From contig NZ_QKYN01000008.1 in assembly GCF_003258295.1 (NCBI RefSeq), forward strand, positions 62,001-126,000: a stretch of 64,000 bases of DNA, in the 5' to 3' direction. Below the pieces are notes generated by a model that worked only from the letters and a program-made list of their open reading frames with translations, searched no databases and was not told the DNA's origin. Source of the DNA: Streptacidiphilus pinicola (GTDB taxonomy: Bacteria; Actinomycetota; Actinomycetes; Streptomycetales; Streptomycetaceae). Below, in pieces: positions 44,418-52,976 of this stretch (position 1 is the first letter of the stretch; each line of letters begins with the position of its first letter). The translations under genes and the position numbers were made by a program.

Positions 44418-44699
44418 ATGTTCGCAGCAGCCTCAGCCACCGCGAGGCCGGCCGCCGAGCCGAGCGAGGCCGCCCGTCACGGCCGCCCCGGCGACCCGGG
44501 CCGTCGCATCACCCGCCGCCGCCGCGAACTCGGGCTCAGCGTCGCGGAAGTGGCGCAGCGAGCCGGGATGACCCCGGGGTTCCTCGACTGGGTCGAGACC
44601 CGTCCGGCCGAGCTCGCTCCTGGAGAGCTCGCCCGCTTGGCCGCCGCGCTGGGGACCACCCGGAGGGAACTGCTCGGCGGAGACCGAGCACCACGCTGA
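44418..44699 (+). CDS. Small XRE-type helix-turn-helix protein
   Basis: 93 residues, GGGAG upstream. Helix-turn-helix ITRRRRELGLSVAEVAQRAG (residues ~35-54) followed by TPGFLDWVETRPAELAPGE and LAAALG. In Streptomyces this DNA-binding unit is often fused to a PPOX domain; here it ends without one. It sits between the kinase and a nitroreductase with two boxes upstream. Confidence 0.8.
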   Translation: MFAAASATARPAAEPSEAARHGRPGDPGRRITRRRRELGLSVAEVAQRAGMTPGFLDWVETRPAELAPGELARLAAALGTTRRELLGGDRAPR

Positions 44700-44736
44700 A
44701 CCGCAGGACACGAAGCAGACCCAGGAGGCGGTGGCC

Positions 44737-45744
44737 ATGAAAGACGACTCCGACACCAGCCGCGCGTCCGACGCCCTGACGCCGGACCGGTTCGCCTTCC
44801 TGGCGGCTGCCGGGGGCGCCGCGCCCTCCCTGCACAACAGCCAGCCCTGGCGCTTCCGCGCCTCGGACGACGGCCTCGGCCTGCTGGTCTACCGCGACCC
44901 GTCGCGTGCCATCCCCGTCACCGACCCGATGGGGCGGGCGCTGCACGTCTCGATCGGCGCCGCGCTGCTCAACGTCCGCGTCGCCGCCGCGTCGCTCGGC
45001 CTGGAGACCCGGCTGCGCCTGCTCCCCGATCCCGGCCAACCGGACCTGATCGCGGCACTGGGCTTCGACCAGCCACTGCCGGGCTCGCGTCCCGGCTCCG
45101 ACGCCGAGCTCTACCCCGCCATCGCCGCACGCCACAGCAGCCGGCAGCCGTTCACCAACCGCGACGTGCCCGAGCGGCTCGTCGGGGAGCTGATGGTGGC
45201 GGCCGACCAGGAGGGTGCGGTGCTCACGATGCTGGAGGAGTCCGAGACCCGGCGCGTGCTCGCCCTCACCGCCGACGCCGAGCGCCGCACCGCCGCCGAC
45301 GTGGCACGTGAGGCGGAGACGCGGAGCTGGGTCCGGTTGGAGGCTCCCGCGGCCGACGGTATCCCGGCCGAGGCACTCGGCCCCCTCGACCGTGACGCGC
45401 GCGTCCCCATGCGCAGCTTCACCGGGCACCCTCCCGTGGGCGTCCCGGCGTCGGCGCGCTTCGAGCCGCTGCCGCAGCTCGCCACCTTCACCACGGCCCA
45501 CGACGACCACAGCGCCTGGGTGCGCACCGGTATGGCCCTGGAACGGGTCTGGCTGATCGCGACGGTGAACGACCTCCGCGGCTCGGTGCTGCACCAGGCC
45601 GTGGAGTGGCCCGACACCCGCTGGCAGCTCCGTGACCCGGAGACCGGCCCCGGCTACGTCCAGATCATCCTGCGCCTCGGCTACGGACCGCCCGGTGCCG
45701 CGAGCCCGCGCCGCCCGGTCACCGACATCCTGCAGCTTCCCTGA
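44737..45744 (+). CDS. Acg-type nitroreductase-family protein (paralogue)
   Basis: 335 residues, AGGAGG eight bases upstream. [18 protein letters not shown]-type FMN signature near residue 25, RHSSRQPF near 130 and [19 protein letters not shown] near 290. Clear paralogue of the protein at 38024, with similar length and domain order. Probably co-transcribed with the HTH gene. Confidence 0.87.
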   Translation: MKDDSDTSRASDALTPDRFAFLAAAGGAAPSLHNSQPWRFRASDDGLGLLVYRDPSRAIPVTDPMGRALHVSIGAALLNVRVAAASLGLETRLRLLPDPGQPDLIAALGFDQPLPGSRPGSDAELYPAIAARHSSRQPFTNRDVPERLVGELMVAADQEGAVLTMLEESETRRVLALTADAERRTAADVAREAETRSWVRLEAPAADGIPAEALGPLDRDARVPMRSFTGHPPVGVPASARFEPLPQLATFTTAHDDHSAWVRTGMALERVWLIATVNDLRGSVLHQAVEWPDTRWQLRDPETGPGYVQIILRLGYGPPGAASPRRPVTDILQLP

Positions 45745-45752
45745 TCGCCCAG

Positions 45753-46781
45753 GTGGTCGCGGTGGGACGCGAGACGGACGCATGGGTCGTGGAACGGCCG
45801 GGCCGCATGGTCACCCGTCCGCTGCGGCTCGTCCGCAGGGCCGTACCGGATCCGGGGCCGGACGAACTGCTGATCGAGGTCGACGTGTGCGGGGTGTGCC
45901 GAACGGACCTGCATCTGGCGGAGGGCGATCTGGCACCCCGCGTGCCCGGCCGCACGCCCGGGCACGAGGCCGTCGGCCGCGTCGTCGCCGTCGGCTCGGG
46001 CGTGCTCGGCCTCGAAGCCGGCGACCGGGTCGGCGCCGCCTGGCTCGCGGGCACCTGCGGGGTCTGCCGCTACTGCCGGGCGGGCCGGGAGAACCTCTGC
46101 CCCGGTTCCCGCTACACCGGTTGGGACCGCGACGGCGGCTTCGCCCGCTACCTGCTCGCCGACGCCCGTTACGTCTACCCGCTGCCTCAGGACGGGCGCG
46201 ACGACGCTGAGCTGGCGCCCCTGCTGTGCGCGGGCATCATCGGCTACCGCGCCCTGGAGCGCGCCGACCTGCCGTCGGGCGGGCGCCTGGGGCTCTACGG
46301 CTTCGGCGCCTCTGCCCACCTGACCGCCCAGCTGGCGCTGGCCCGGGGCGCCACCGTCCACGTGCTCACCCGCGCCGAGGAGGCGCGACGGCTGGCCCTG
46401 GAGCTGGGTGCGGCCTCGGCCGGCGGCGCCTACGACGCCCCGCCCGAACCGCTGGACGCGGCGATCCTGTTCGCGCCCGTCGGCGACCTGGTCCCGGTCG
46501 CCCTCGCCGCCCTCGACCGGGGAGGCACGCTGGCGGTGGCCGGGATCCACCTCAGCGACATCCCCGTGCTGAACTACGCCGACCACCTGTTCCAGGAGCG
46601 GAACCTGCGCAGCGTCACCGCCAACACCCGCGCGGACGGCCGGGCCTACCTCGCCGAGGTGGCGGGCCTTCCGCTGCGCGTGCACACCGTGTCCTACGCC
46701 TTCGCCGACGCGGACCGCGCCCTCGCCGATCTGGCCGCCGACCGGGTGACCGGCGTCGCGGTGCTGGACCTGCGGGAGTGA
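45753..46781 (+). CDS. Zinc-dependent alcohol dehydrogenase
   Basis: 342 residues from GTG (weak ribosome-binding site; GTG 45762 is possible). Catalytic zinc site CGVCRTDLH near residue 46 and GHE (H70-E71), and structural zinc cysteines [15 protein letters not shown] near residues 97-111. Rossmann domain [10 protein letters not shown] near 186. MDR family; reduces aldehydes or oxidises alcohols with NAD(P). It follows the nitroreductase by eight bases and abuts the convergent HAD gene with no gap. Confidence 0.87.
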   Translation: MVAVGRETDAWVVERPGRMVTRPLRLVRRAVPDPGPDELLIEVDVCGVCRTDLHLAEGDLAPRVPGRTPGHEAVGRVVAVGSGVLGLEAGDRVGAAWLAGTCGVCRYCRAGRENLCPGSRYTGWDRDGGFARYLLADARYVYPLPQDGRDDAELAPLLCAGIIGYRALERADLPSGGRLGLYGFGASAHLTAQLALARGATVHVLTRAEEARRLALELGAASAGGAYDAPPEPLDAAILFAPVGDLVPVALAALDRGGTLAVAGIHLSDIPVLNYADHLFQERNLRSVTANTRADGRAYLAEVAGLPLRVHTVSYAFADADRALADLAADRVTGVAVLDLRE

Positions 46782-47507
46782 TCACAGGCCGAGCAGCGGC
46801 AGGAGTTCGTCGAGCCCGTCGACCACGACGTCGGCGCCGTGCGCGAGCAGGTGCTCCGTACCCGCACCCCGGTCCACCCCGACCACCGGCGAGAAGCCGC
46901 CCCGCCCTCCGGCCTCGACCCCGACCAGCGCGTCCTCGACCACCATCGTCCGTTCGGGTGCGGTGCCCAGGCGACGGGCGGCTTCCAGGAAGAGCCCCGG
47001 GTCCGGTTTGCCCGCCAGGTGCAGCCGGGCGGCGTCCAGCCCGTCCACGCGGATGTCGAACAGCTCCGTCAGGCCTGCGGCGGCCACCACCAGCGCACAG
47101 TGCCGGCTCGCCGACACCGCCGCCGTCGTCACGCCCTCGCCGCGCAGCGCGACCAGCAGGTCCACCGCGCCCGGCCGGGGCACCACCCCCTGGTGACGGA
47201 GCAGAGCGAGGTAGATCCGGTCCTTGCGCAGGGCGAGCCGGACCGTGGCCTCGGGGTCCAGGCCCTGGAGTCCGCGCGACGCCAGGAAGGCACGGATTCC
47301 GTCCTCGCGGGAGCGGCCGTCGACGTGACGTGGATAGTCCGACGCCATGTCGAAGGGTGCCCGAGCGTCCGGTGGGGTTTCCTGCGGCAGGGCGCGCAGC
47401 AGGTCGTCGAAGGCCGCCTTCCACGCCATGGCGTGCAGGGCCGCGGTGTCGGTCAGCACGCCGTCCGTGTCGAAGAGGGCCCCGGCGAGACCGTCGATCC
47501 CGATCAC
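46782..47507 (-). CDS. HAD-family beta-phosphoglucomutase-like phosphatase
   Basis: 241 residues from GTG. Motif I FDTDGVLTDT (nucleophile Asp14, acid/base Asp16), motif II VSASR, motif III Lys in AGKPDPGLFLEAA and motif IV VVEDALVGVEAG. The cap region and the DxD arrangement fit beta-phosphoglucomutase, which interconverts beta-glucose-1-phosphate and glucose-6-phosphate. The usual partner, a GH65 phosphorylase, is not adjacent, so a general sugar phosphatase is possible. Confidence 0.82.
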   Translation of the reverse strand: MIGIDGLAGALFDTDGVLTDTAALHAMAWKAAFDDLLRALPQETPPDARAPFDMASDYPRHVDGRSREDGIRAFLASRGLQGLDPEATVRLALRKDRIYLALLRHQGVVPRPGAVDLLVALRGEGVTTAAVSASRHCALVVAAAGLTELFDIRVDGLDAARLHLAGKPDPGLFLEAARRLGTAPERTMVVEDALVGVEAGGRGGFSPVVGVDRGAGTEHLLAHGADVVVDGLDELLPLLGL

Positions 47508-47600
47508 ACCGCCAGTACAGCACCCACGGCCCGGCGGCGCGGCCGGACCAGGGCCGGTCGGCGGGCCACGGCTCGCCCGCCCGCATGCCGGCCGTGGTCC

Positions 47601-48215
47601 TCAGCCCGGCTCGGGTCCGGTTCCGGGTTCCGTCCTCCGTCGCTCCGTCGGAGCCCGCCCACCCAGCAGATCGGCCAGTTCGCGCCGTCGTCGCAGGCGA
47701 CGGCGTGGTCGCCAGCCGCCGCCGAGCTCGCGGGCGGCCTGGGGGACAGGGACGACCAGCACCGGGCAGACGGCGCACCGGAGGCAGCGCCGGGGGAGCG
47801 AGCCGCCCTGCCGACACCACCAACGCGAGCGCCGTGACGCCGCGACGACCAGGATGTCGTCCTCCCGGTGGGCGACCGCCGGCAGCGCCCGGCACAGCGG
47901 GACGTCATCAGGCTCGACGCGGACCACGACGTCCCGCGGCACACCGCCCATCGCGAGTTCGAAGGCCCGCACCACCGCCGTCGTCGCGTCCCTCCTGAGC
48001 ATCTCCCGCAGATCGTCGTCGGCCGGGAACGAGTGGGGGCCCAACGGCGGGTACCACCACAGGCCGCCCGGTTCCTGCGGGGTCTGGTAGCTGCGGACCG
48101 CCCGCACCTCCATGCCGTGGCCCCGCGCCAGCTCGACCGCCTCGCGCAGCGCCCGCAGCCCGGCGAGCGTGTCCTCCACGCCCACGACCACCCGTCCGAC
48201 ATCGCGCTCCCGCAT
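47601..48215 (-). CDS. Universal stress protein-like protein
   Basis: 204 residues. One USP domain (about 8-160: VVVGVEDTLAGLRALREAV, then DDILVVAASRRS and CPVLVVPVP), plus an Arg-rich tail. The ATP-binding GxxGxxxxxG(S/T) loop is poorly kept (RRSRWWCRQGGSLPR), so nucleotide binding is uncertain. It lies downstream of the ThiF gene. Confidence 0.75.
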   Translation of the reverse strand: MRERDVGRVVVGVEDTLAGLRALREAVELARGHGMEVRAVRSYQTPQEPGGLWWYPPLGPHSFPADDDLREMLRRDATTAVVRAFELAMGGVPRDVVVRVEPDDVPLCRALPAVAHREDDILVVAASRRSRWWCRQGGSLPRRCLRCAVCPVLVVPVPQAARELGGGWRPRRRLRRRRELADLLGGRAPTERRRTEPGTGPEPG

Positions 48216-48352
48216 GGCCGTTCACCGTCCTCGCATCGACCGGCGGTTACCGGCGGTGGGGGGCGGTCGCCCGTCCCGGACGCCACGGAACCGCTCGTTC
48301 TCAGCCTGACCCCGGAAGACCACGGCTGATGAGGGGCGTCCGGTCCATGCGA

Positions 48353-48371
48353 CCGGGACCGGAGGTCCCGG
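48353..48371. terminator. Palindromic hairpin between ThiF and USP genes
   Basis: CCGGGACC-GGA-GGTCCCGG, perfect 8-bp stem. The core GGGAC-N5-GTCCC is one base wider than the DevR-type boxes here, so a terminator 73 bases after the ThiF stop is the first choice. A regulator site remains possible. Confidence 0.45.
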
Positions 48372-48443
48372 GTACGGCGTGAGCCGCGCGGCGGCCCGGC
48401 ACGAACCCCGGCCAAGGGGCTGAGCTCAGGTGGCCAGACCGGC

Positions 48444-49382
48444 TCAGGTGGCGAGACCGGCGGTCACCAGCACGACCGCGACGACCGTGACGAGGGCCGC
48501 GAGAGCGATCCACGCACTCAGTCTCCCCGGGCTGCCGGGAGTCTCGTCGCCGACCTCCTCCGGCACCAGGGACGTGTACCGGCTCGCATGGCAGGCCGGG
48601 CAGGGACGGACCGGGAACGGGACGCGGACGTTGAGGCTGCTCAGCCCGATCGCGGGGAAGGTCGCCCGGACACCGGGGGAGGTGGGGGTCAGGCCGTGCA
48701 GGTAGATCGCGGTGCGTCGCGGGTCGAGGATCGCCGCACGGTCGTCTGCGGGGTGAGCCAGCGCCGTCACCACCTGGGCCGTGGCCAGGGCGACGAGCTG
48801 GATGTCGACGCGGGCGCCCCGTGCGGCCTGGGTGTCGGCCACACCGCGCCGAAACGCCACCGCGCACTCGTAGCAGGGAGTGCGCCGCGTGGGATCCGTC
48901 CAGAGGATCTCGCCGACCTCGGCGTCGCGGATCCGGGGGTCCACCCAGACCGCCGGGAAGACCGCCGGCCTGCCGACCTCGAGAGCGACGGCGTTGACCT
49001 GCCGCTGGCACGCGGCCGAGTCCGTCGCGGCCACCACCACGTCGGCCTCGCGCACCAGCGCCCGCTGCTCGTCCGCGGGCAGCAGCGTGAAGTCGGCCTG
49101 ACGGCCGACAGCGTCGCAGGGCGGGAAGGCGGTGCGGATCTGCCCGGCCAGGGCCGTGGCCTTGGGCGCGCCCACGTGCGGGGCGCCCAGCGGGTGGCGC
49201 ACCAGGTTCTCCACCGCCAGCACCTTGGGATCGACCAGCCGGACGGGGCTGAAGCCGACCCGCGCCAACTCCTCCGCCAGGAAGCCGCCGACCGCTCCCG
49301 CGCCGACGACCAGGACCGTACCGGTCAACCGGCGGTGGCGCGCCCAGATCCGGTCCTCGGCGGGCTCGCCCGCCTCGGTCAA
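48444..49382 (-). CDS. ThiF/MoeB-like (E1-like) adenylyltransferase with membrane tail
   Basis: 312 residues from TTG, overlapping the stop of the 59-residue gene upstream (TTGA). Nucleotide loop VVGAGAVGGFLAEEL near residue 25, RLVDPKVLAVENLVRH (Asp and the N-x-x-R arginine), Lys in GAPKA, and VAATDSAACQRQVN with the conserved Asp. Two CxxC pairs (CYEC, CPAC) can bind zinc. A C-terminal hydrophobic helix (IALAALVTVVAVVLVTAGL) should anchor it in the membrane. The family adenylates carboxyl termini of small proteins or peptides; the substrate here may be the coupled small protein. Confidence 0.85.
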   Translation of the reverse strand: MTEAGEPAEDRIWARHRRLTGTVLVVGAGAVGGFLAEELARVGFSPVRLVDPKVLAVENLVRHPLGAPHVGAPKATALAGQIRTAFPPCDAVGRQADFTLLPADEQRALVREADVVVAATDSAACQRQVNAVALEVGRPAVFPAVWVDPRIRDAEVGEILWTDPTRRTPCYECAVAFRRGVADTQAARGARVDIQLVALATAQVVTALAHPADDRAAILDPRRTAIYLHGLTPTSPGVRATFPAIGLSSLNVRVPFPVRPCPACHASRYTSLVPEEVGDETPGSPGRLSAWIALAALVTVVAVVLVTAGLAT

Positions 49383-49558
49383 TCGAACGTCCAGCGGGCC
49401 ACGCGGACCGCCCTGGGCAGGTCCCTCGGATCACCGTCGGCAGGCTCCTCCGGCCTGAGGTCGCCGCTCTCGGCGTCGAGGAACCACTCCTGCTCGCTCT
49501 CCAGCGCCTCCTGCGGCGTCAGTTCCGCCTGCTGGAGGACCTCCGGTGCGGCGCCCAT
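49379..49558 (-). CDS. 59-residue acidic small protein coupled to ThiF
   Basis: ATG with AGGTGG upstream; 59 residues beginning MGAAPEVLQQAELTPQEALE and ending VARWTFD. Highly acidic (many Glu/Asp), probably helical at the N-terminus. The stop codon overlaps the ThiF start, so both are translated together. No known family recognised. Candidate substrate, adaptor or ubiquitin-like/RiPP-like partner of the E1-like enzyme; no Gly-Gly end is present. Confidence 0.65.
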   Translation of the reverse strand: MGAAPEVLQQAELTPQEALESEQEWFLDAESGDLRPEEPADGDPRDLPRAVRVARWTFD

Positions 49559-49684
49559 GTGAATCCCACCTTCCAGCGAGCCACTGACTCAACGCTACGC
49601 CGCCGGCCCGACTCGGCATCCTGAGCAGCCAAGTCGCCCGGCAGCGACCGGGCGTACAGGCCGGCGGCCTGACCGGGCAGGTCG

Positions 49685-50053
49685 TCAGGCGACGGCCGGG
49701 AGGGCGAAGCGGCGTCCGTGGACCGACTCGGGCAGGATCCGGATCTCCACCGTGCCGGTCGCCGGGTCCTCGGCGCCGACCATCGCGCGGCCGAGCAGGG
49801 TGACGCACCAGCCCGTGCCGTCGGAGCGTCCGACGTCGTCCGCTTCGAAGGCGACGAGGGTCCCGCCGATGGCCTGGGCGAGCCCCGAGTCCGCGGGGGT
49901 CTGCAGCAGCACGTCGCCGCCCGCGGCCACGTGGAAACGGGAGGGCCAGACGGCGGGCATGGCGGCGACCGTGTAGATGACGCGACCGGTCCTGGCGAAG
50001 GCCAGAAGGTCCAGCGCGCTGCCGCGGTCGAGGTGCTCTGCTCGCAACGTCAT
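49685..50053 (-). CDS. PPOX-type (pyridoxamine 5'-phosphate oxidase-like) flavin-binding protein
   Basis: 122 residues, FMN-binding split barrel: LDLLAFARTGRVIYTVA near residue 18, LVAFEADDVGRSDGTGWCV near 70 and LGRAMV. Proteins of this type are frequent in actinobacterial dormancy regulons and bind FMN or F420. A box lies 37 bases upstream of the start. Paralogue at 51309. Confidence 0.85.
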   Translation of the reverse strand: MTLRAEHLDRGSALDLLAFARTGRVIYTVAAMPAVWPSRFHVAAGGDVLLQTPADSGLAQAIGGTLVAFEADDVGRSDGTGWCVTLLGRAMVGAEDPATGTVEIRILPESVHGRRFALPAVA

Positions 50054-50089
50054 GTCTTCGATCGTCGTCGCGCGCCCCGGGGCCGGGGA

Positions 50090-50103
50090 GGGGCCAACGG
50101 CCC
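50090..50103. promoter_or_regulatory. DevR/OsdR-box-like palindrome
   Basis: GGGGCCAACGGCCC, 36 bases before the PPOX start, where it would overlap a -35 region. Confidence 0.5.
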
Positions 50104-50142
50104 GCACAGGCCCGCCGACCGGCCCAGAAATGCCCGTGCTGA

Positions 50143-51090
50143 TCACCCAGAACCCGGAGCGACGTGCTCGAGCATCGCCATCCGGATCACCTGGATCGCG
50201 GCGTCGATCTCCTCGACACCGGTCCGGACGCGGTCCGCGGCGAGCGGGTCGTCGACGAGCGCCTGGACCTCGGCGAAGCTCATCCCCGCGGACAGGAGCC
50301 TGTTGACGGCCTCCGACATGCTCCGCCCCAGCCGCGAGGCCGCCTGCGCGGGCCCGGTCCCGAGCCCGGATGCGGGGGTTGACACGGTGCCCGCCCCATC
50401 GGCGTCGTGGCACGTCCCGTCGAGCAGCCGTCCGACAGCCGCGCCCACGAACCGGCTGTACAGGCGCAGGACCAGCAGGTCCCGCTCGGACGGCAGGCGC
50501 GGCCGTGGGGTGTGCGTCGAGAGCATGCCGACCATCCGGCCGGAGCCGTCGACCAGCGGCGTCGACTGGACCGCGCGCACGCCCGCGGCGCGGAAGGCGT
50601 CCCAGTGCGGTTCCAGGGCCGATTCGTCGCGGACGTCGGGGACGACCGCCTGGGTCCCCTCGCGGGCGGCCTGCCCGCAGACCGAGCTGCCGTCCTGGAC
50701 GACCGCGAAGTGGTCGAGGAACCCCGGCCCGAAGCCGGACTGGGCCACCAGGACCAGTGCGCCGTGGCCGGGGTCGACGAGCTGGACACTCGCGAACCCG
50801 GTGTCCATGAACGTCATCGCGCTCTCGATGACCTGGGGGAGGAGTCCCGCCAGATCCGCGCACGCGGGCAGGGTCGAGACCGCTTCGTGCAGGCTCCGCG
50901 CGGCGGCGGGCTCCTCCAGGCTGAGAGTGATGTACGCGTCGAGTTCGCCACCGGCTCGTGCCGACGCCGCCGGCCTCGACGGCACCCGGGCACCGTCCCG
51001 GTAAGGGGCCGTCACCCGCTGCAACGGCTCCATGAGGTTCTGGGATCTGCTCATGAATACCAAGGCACCCACCATGACCTGCCGGGGCAT
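50143..51090 (-). CDS. GAF protein with DHp-like tail lacking the phospho-acceptor His (pseudokinase candidate)
   Basis: 315 residues from the ATG preceded by GAGG; 51054 and 51033 are alternative starts. A GAF domain (about 60-225: FASVQLVDPGHGALVLVA, QSTPLVDGSGRMVGMLSTH) is followed by a segment from residue 252 that matches the DHp helices of the DevS-like kinase at 42486. RSMSEAVNRLLSAGMS aligns with RDLHDLAIQRIFATGMT, and RVRTGVEEIDAAIQVIR with RVGRAVEDLDETVKIIR. The phospho-acceptor His is replaced by Ser259 and no ATPase domain follows. It may heterodimerise with the kinase and tune it. Alternative: an ANTAR-like output, which I consider less likely. Confidence 0.75.
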   Translation of the reverse strand: MPRQVMVGALVFMSRSQNLMEPLQRVTAPYRDGARVPSRPAASARAGGELDAYITLSLEEPAAARSLHEAVSTLPACADLAGLLPQVIESAMTFMDTGFASVQLVDPGHGALVLVAQSGFGPGFLDHFAVVQDGSSVCGQAAREGTQAVVPDVRDESALEPHWDAFRAAGVRAVQSTPLVDGSGRMVGMLSTHTPRPRLPSERDLLVLRLYSRFVGAAVGRLLDGTCHDADGAGTVSTPASGLGTGPAQAASRLGRSMSEAVNRLLSAGMSFAEVQALVDDPLAADRVRTGVEEIDAAIQVIRMAMLEHVAPGSG

Positions 51091-51165
51091 CTGCGGCGCC
51101 TCAAGCGTACGTCCGCTCCCCTCGGGCTGCGACGAGGCACACGCGACGAGGAGCGGCATCGATCA

Positions 51166-51179
51166 GGGCCGTTCGGCCC
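51166..51179. promoter_or_regulatory. DevR/OsdR-box-like palindrome, best copy
   Basis: GGGCCGTTCGGCCC within CAGGGCCGTTCGGCCCTG, between the divergent GAF protein (75 bases) and PPOX (129 bases) genes. Confidence 0.6.
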
Positions 51180-51308
51180 TGGACACGCCGCGCGACATTG
51201 ATCAACATCGAGGACATGCGCCCCTTTCGCGGCGCGATCCGCTCGATACGCGGGAGCCGAAGCCCGAAGCCGGTCAGACGGTGACGTCGGCCGGGTGCGA
51301 GGTGGGTG

Positions 51309-51800
51309 ATGGGAGACGAACGGGCGCTACGAGCAAGGCCGCAGGACCCGGCACCGGCACCCCGGCGGAGACCGCGGACGGTGCCGCTCTCCACGGAGGA
51401 GGCCATGAGGCTGCTGGCCGGGGCGCCGTTCGGGCGGATCGTCTTCACCGAGCACGCGTTGCCCGCGATCCGGCTGGTCAACCACGCGCTGGTCGACGGA
51501 AGGATCATGATCCGCACCCACAGGGGCGCAGCCCTGACCGCCGCCGTGCCCGCGGGCCCGACAGCGGGCGCCGTGGTCGTCTACGAGGCCGACGACATCG
51601 ACGCGGAGACCCGGTCCGGATGGAGCGTCACCGTGACGGGCTACGCCCGGCTGCTCGCCATGGAGCCGGAGGGCGACGCCGTGTGGGATCCGGCAGGTCA
51701 GGAACAGGTCCCGGAGCCGTGGTTCGACGCCGAGATGACCCACCTGGTGGTCATCCAGCCGGAGATCGTCGCCGGCGTGCGCCTGATCGCCGTCTCCTGA
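51309..51800 (+). CDS. PPOX-type flavin-binding protein (paralogue)
   Basis: 163 residues, GAGGTGG upstream. Split-barrel signature LLAGAPFGRIVFTEHALPAI near residue 37, VVVYEADDIDAETRSGWSV near 90 and THLVVIQPEIVAGVRL at the end. Clear relative of the protein at 49685 with a longer N-terminus and tail. Transcribed away from the GAF protein gene, sharing the box at 51166. Confidence 0.85.
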   Translation: MGDERALRARPQDPAPAPRRRPRTVPLSTEEAMRLLAGAPFGRIVFTEHALPAIRLVNHALVDGRIMIRTHRGAALTAAVPAGPTAGAVVVYEADDIDAETRSGWSVTVTGYARLLAMEPEGDAVWDPAGQEQVPEPWFDAEMTHLVVIQPEIVAGVRLIAVS

Positions 51801-52015
51801 GCGCCGTTCGAGGTCCCCGTCGGGTACGAACGCGACCGGAGGGTCCGAGAGCATCGTGCCCAGCGACTGCGGGACCGTCACCGTGCGCTCGGGCGACGTT
51901 CCGTGATCACCCGCTCGGGTCGGCGGAGGGGCGCCACGCGGGAGGTGAGCCTACGGTCACGACAGAAGCCGTCTCCTGACCCGTCCGGTGCCCTGGTCGC
52001 CGTGAGGAGGTACCG

Positions 52016-52342
52016 ATGCCCGCCCTCTCCGACCCGGCTCGCCGCGGCCCCACCGCCGGACCGGCCGCGCTGCTGCTGGCCGGGTGCCTGCTGACCGCCC
52101 TGGCGGCACACCACTCGTCGCGGGCCCACGGCGTGGTGCTGCTGGCTCACCTGCTCGCTGGAGGGCTCGGCCTGCTGCTGCCGCTGGCCGCCACGGCCTG
52201 GGTGCTCCGGCCGTCGCACCCCTCGCCCCGGCGGACCGAAGCGGCCACCCTGTGCGCGCTCGTGACGGTGGGAATCGCGATCGTGGAACTCTCCCTCCTC
52301 GCCTGGCTGGCCCTGGCCTCGGGCCTCGCGGCGACGGCCTGA
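52016..52342 (+). CDS. Hypothetical three-helix membrane protein
   Basis: 108 residues with an excellent ribosome-binding site (GAGGAGG). Helices near ALLLAGCLLTALAAHH, VLLAHLLAGGLGLLLPLA and VTVGIAIVELSLLAWLAL. Not recognised. The 215-base gap upstream (51801-52015) shows no gene or clear box. Confidence 0.7.
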   Translation: MPALSDPARRGPTAGPAALLLAGCLLTALAAHHSSRAHGVVLLAHLLAGGLGLLLPLAATAWVLRPSHPSPRRTEAATLCALVTVGIAIVELSLLAWLALASGLAATA

Positions 52343-52358
52343 TCGCGGAGCGGTGGGT

Positions 52359-52760
52359 TCAGGCCGCCAGGACGTGATCCTTGGCGCTCTGGTACTCCTC
52401 CTCGGTGAGGTCGCCGTGCTTCCGCAGCTCCGCGAGCTGTGCCAGTTCGGCGGCCTGGGTCTTGGGTGCGGTGCCGCTTCCGGCCGCGGCCTCCTGGACG
52501 TAGGAGCGGAACTCCGCTTCGGCCTCCTCGGAGCGCTTCATCTCACGCCTGCCCATGCTCTTGCCGCGGGCGATCAAGTAGACGAACACGCCGAGGAACG
52601 GCAGCACCAGGACGAAGACCGACCAGCCGGCCTTGCCCCAGCCGCTCACGCTGTCGTCACGGAAGAGGTCCCCGAAGACCCGGAACAGCAGGAAGAACCA
52701 CATGACCCACAGGAAGACCCACATCGTGGTGAAGAAGACATTGAGCAACGGGTAGTCCAT
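52359..52760 (-). CDS. PLDc_N/SHOCT-domain membrane protein
   Basis: 133 residues, GGAGAGG upstream. Two helices (FTTMWVFLWVMWFFLLFRVF; WSVFVLVLPFLGVFVYLIARG) form a phospholipase-D-nuclease-N-terminal-like segment. The C-terminal SHOCT motif reads LAQLAELRKHGDLTEEEYQ. Common stress-linked protein of unknown function. The 216-base divergent gap to the LuxR gene holds two motifs. Confidence 0.85.
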   Translation of the reverse strand: MDYPLLNVFFTTMWVFLWVMWFFLLFRVFGDLFRDDSVSGWGKAGWSVFVLVLPFLGVFVYLIARGKSMGRREMKRSEEAEAEFRSYVQEAAAGSGTAPKTQAAELAQLAELRKHGDLTEEEYQSAKDHVLAA

Positions 52761-52828
52761 CGCCCTCTCCTTGCTGGCTCGACAAACGGATGCTTCCTCC
52801 ACTTCCGCACGGTGCGCTGTCGCGCGCA

Positions 52829-52845
52829 CCACCCGTTGCGGGTGA
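52829..52845. promoter_or_regulatory. TCACCC-N5-GGGTGA motif, copy 3
   Basis: CCACCCGTTGCGGGTGA, 69 bases upstream of the SHOCT gene; one mismatch from the palindrome. Confidence 0.4.
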
Positions 52846-52869
52846 ATCCCGGTCACTCGGCCGACGACA

Positions 52870-52883
52870 GGGCCATTGGTCCC
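52870..52883. promoter_or_regulatory. DevR/OsdR-box-like palindrome
   Basis: GGGCCATTGGTCCC. This copy is the closest here to the mycobacterial DosR consensus GGGACTWWAGTCCC (11 of 14). It lies between the divergent SHOCT and LuxR genes. Confidence 0.55.
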
Positions 52884-52976
52884 CGTCAATGACTCCCGGG
52901 CGGCCCTTCGAGAGCGCAGGGCGAACGACGAGACTCGGGGGGAACCCTCGCGGACACGTCCGCCCGACCCAGGCCG

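Noticed and set aside
47551-47564. Half-matching DevR-like box GGGCCGGTCGGCGG
   Set aside because: The second arm has two mismatches, and the site sits between the ends of genes rather than before a start with other support.
48353-48371. DevR-type box GGGAC-N5-GTCCC
   Set aside because: Spacer is five rather than four as in the other copies, and the 8-bp arms with a 3-base loop fit a terminator after the ThiF gene better. Kept as a hairpin.
48444-49558. CBASS/ubiquitin-like defence operon
   Set aside because: No cGAS-like cyclase, E2, JAB protease or effector gene adjoins the ThiF gene; neighbours are stress proteins.
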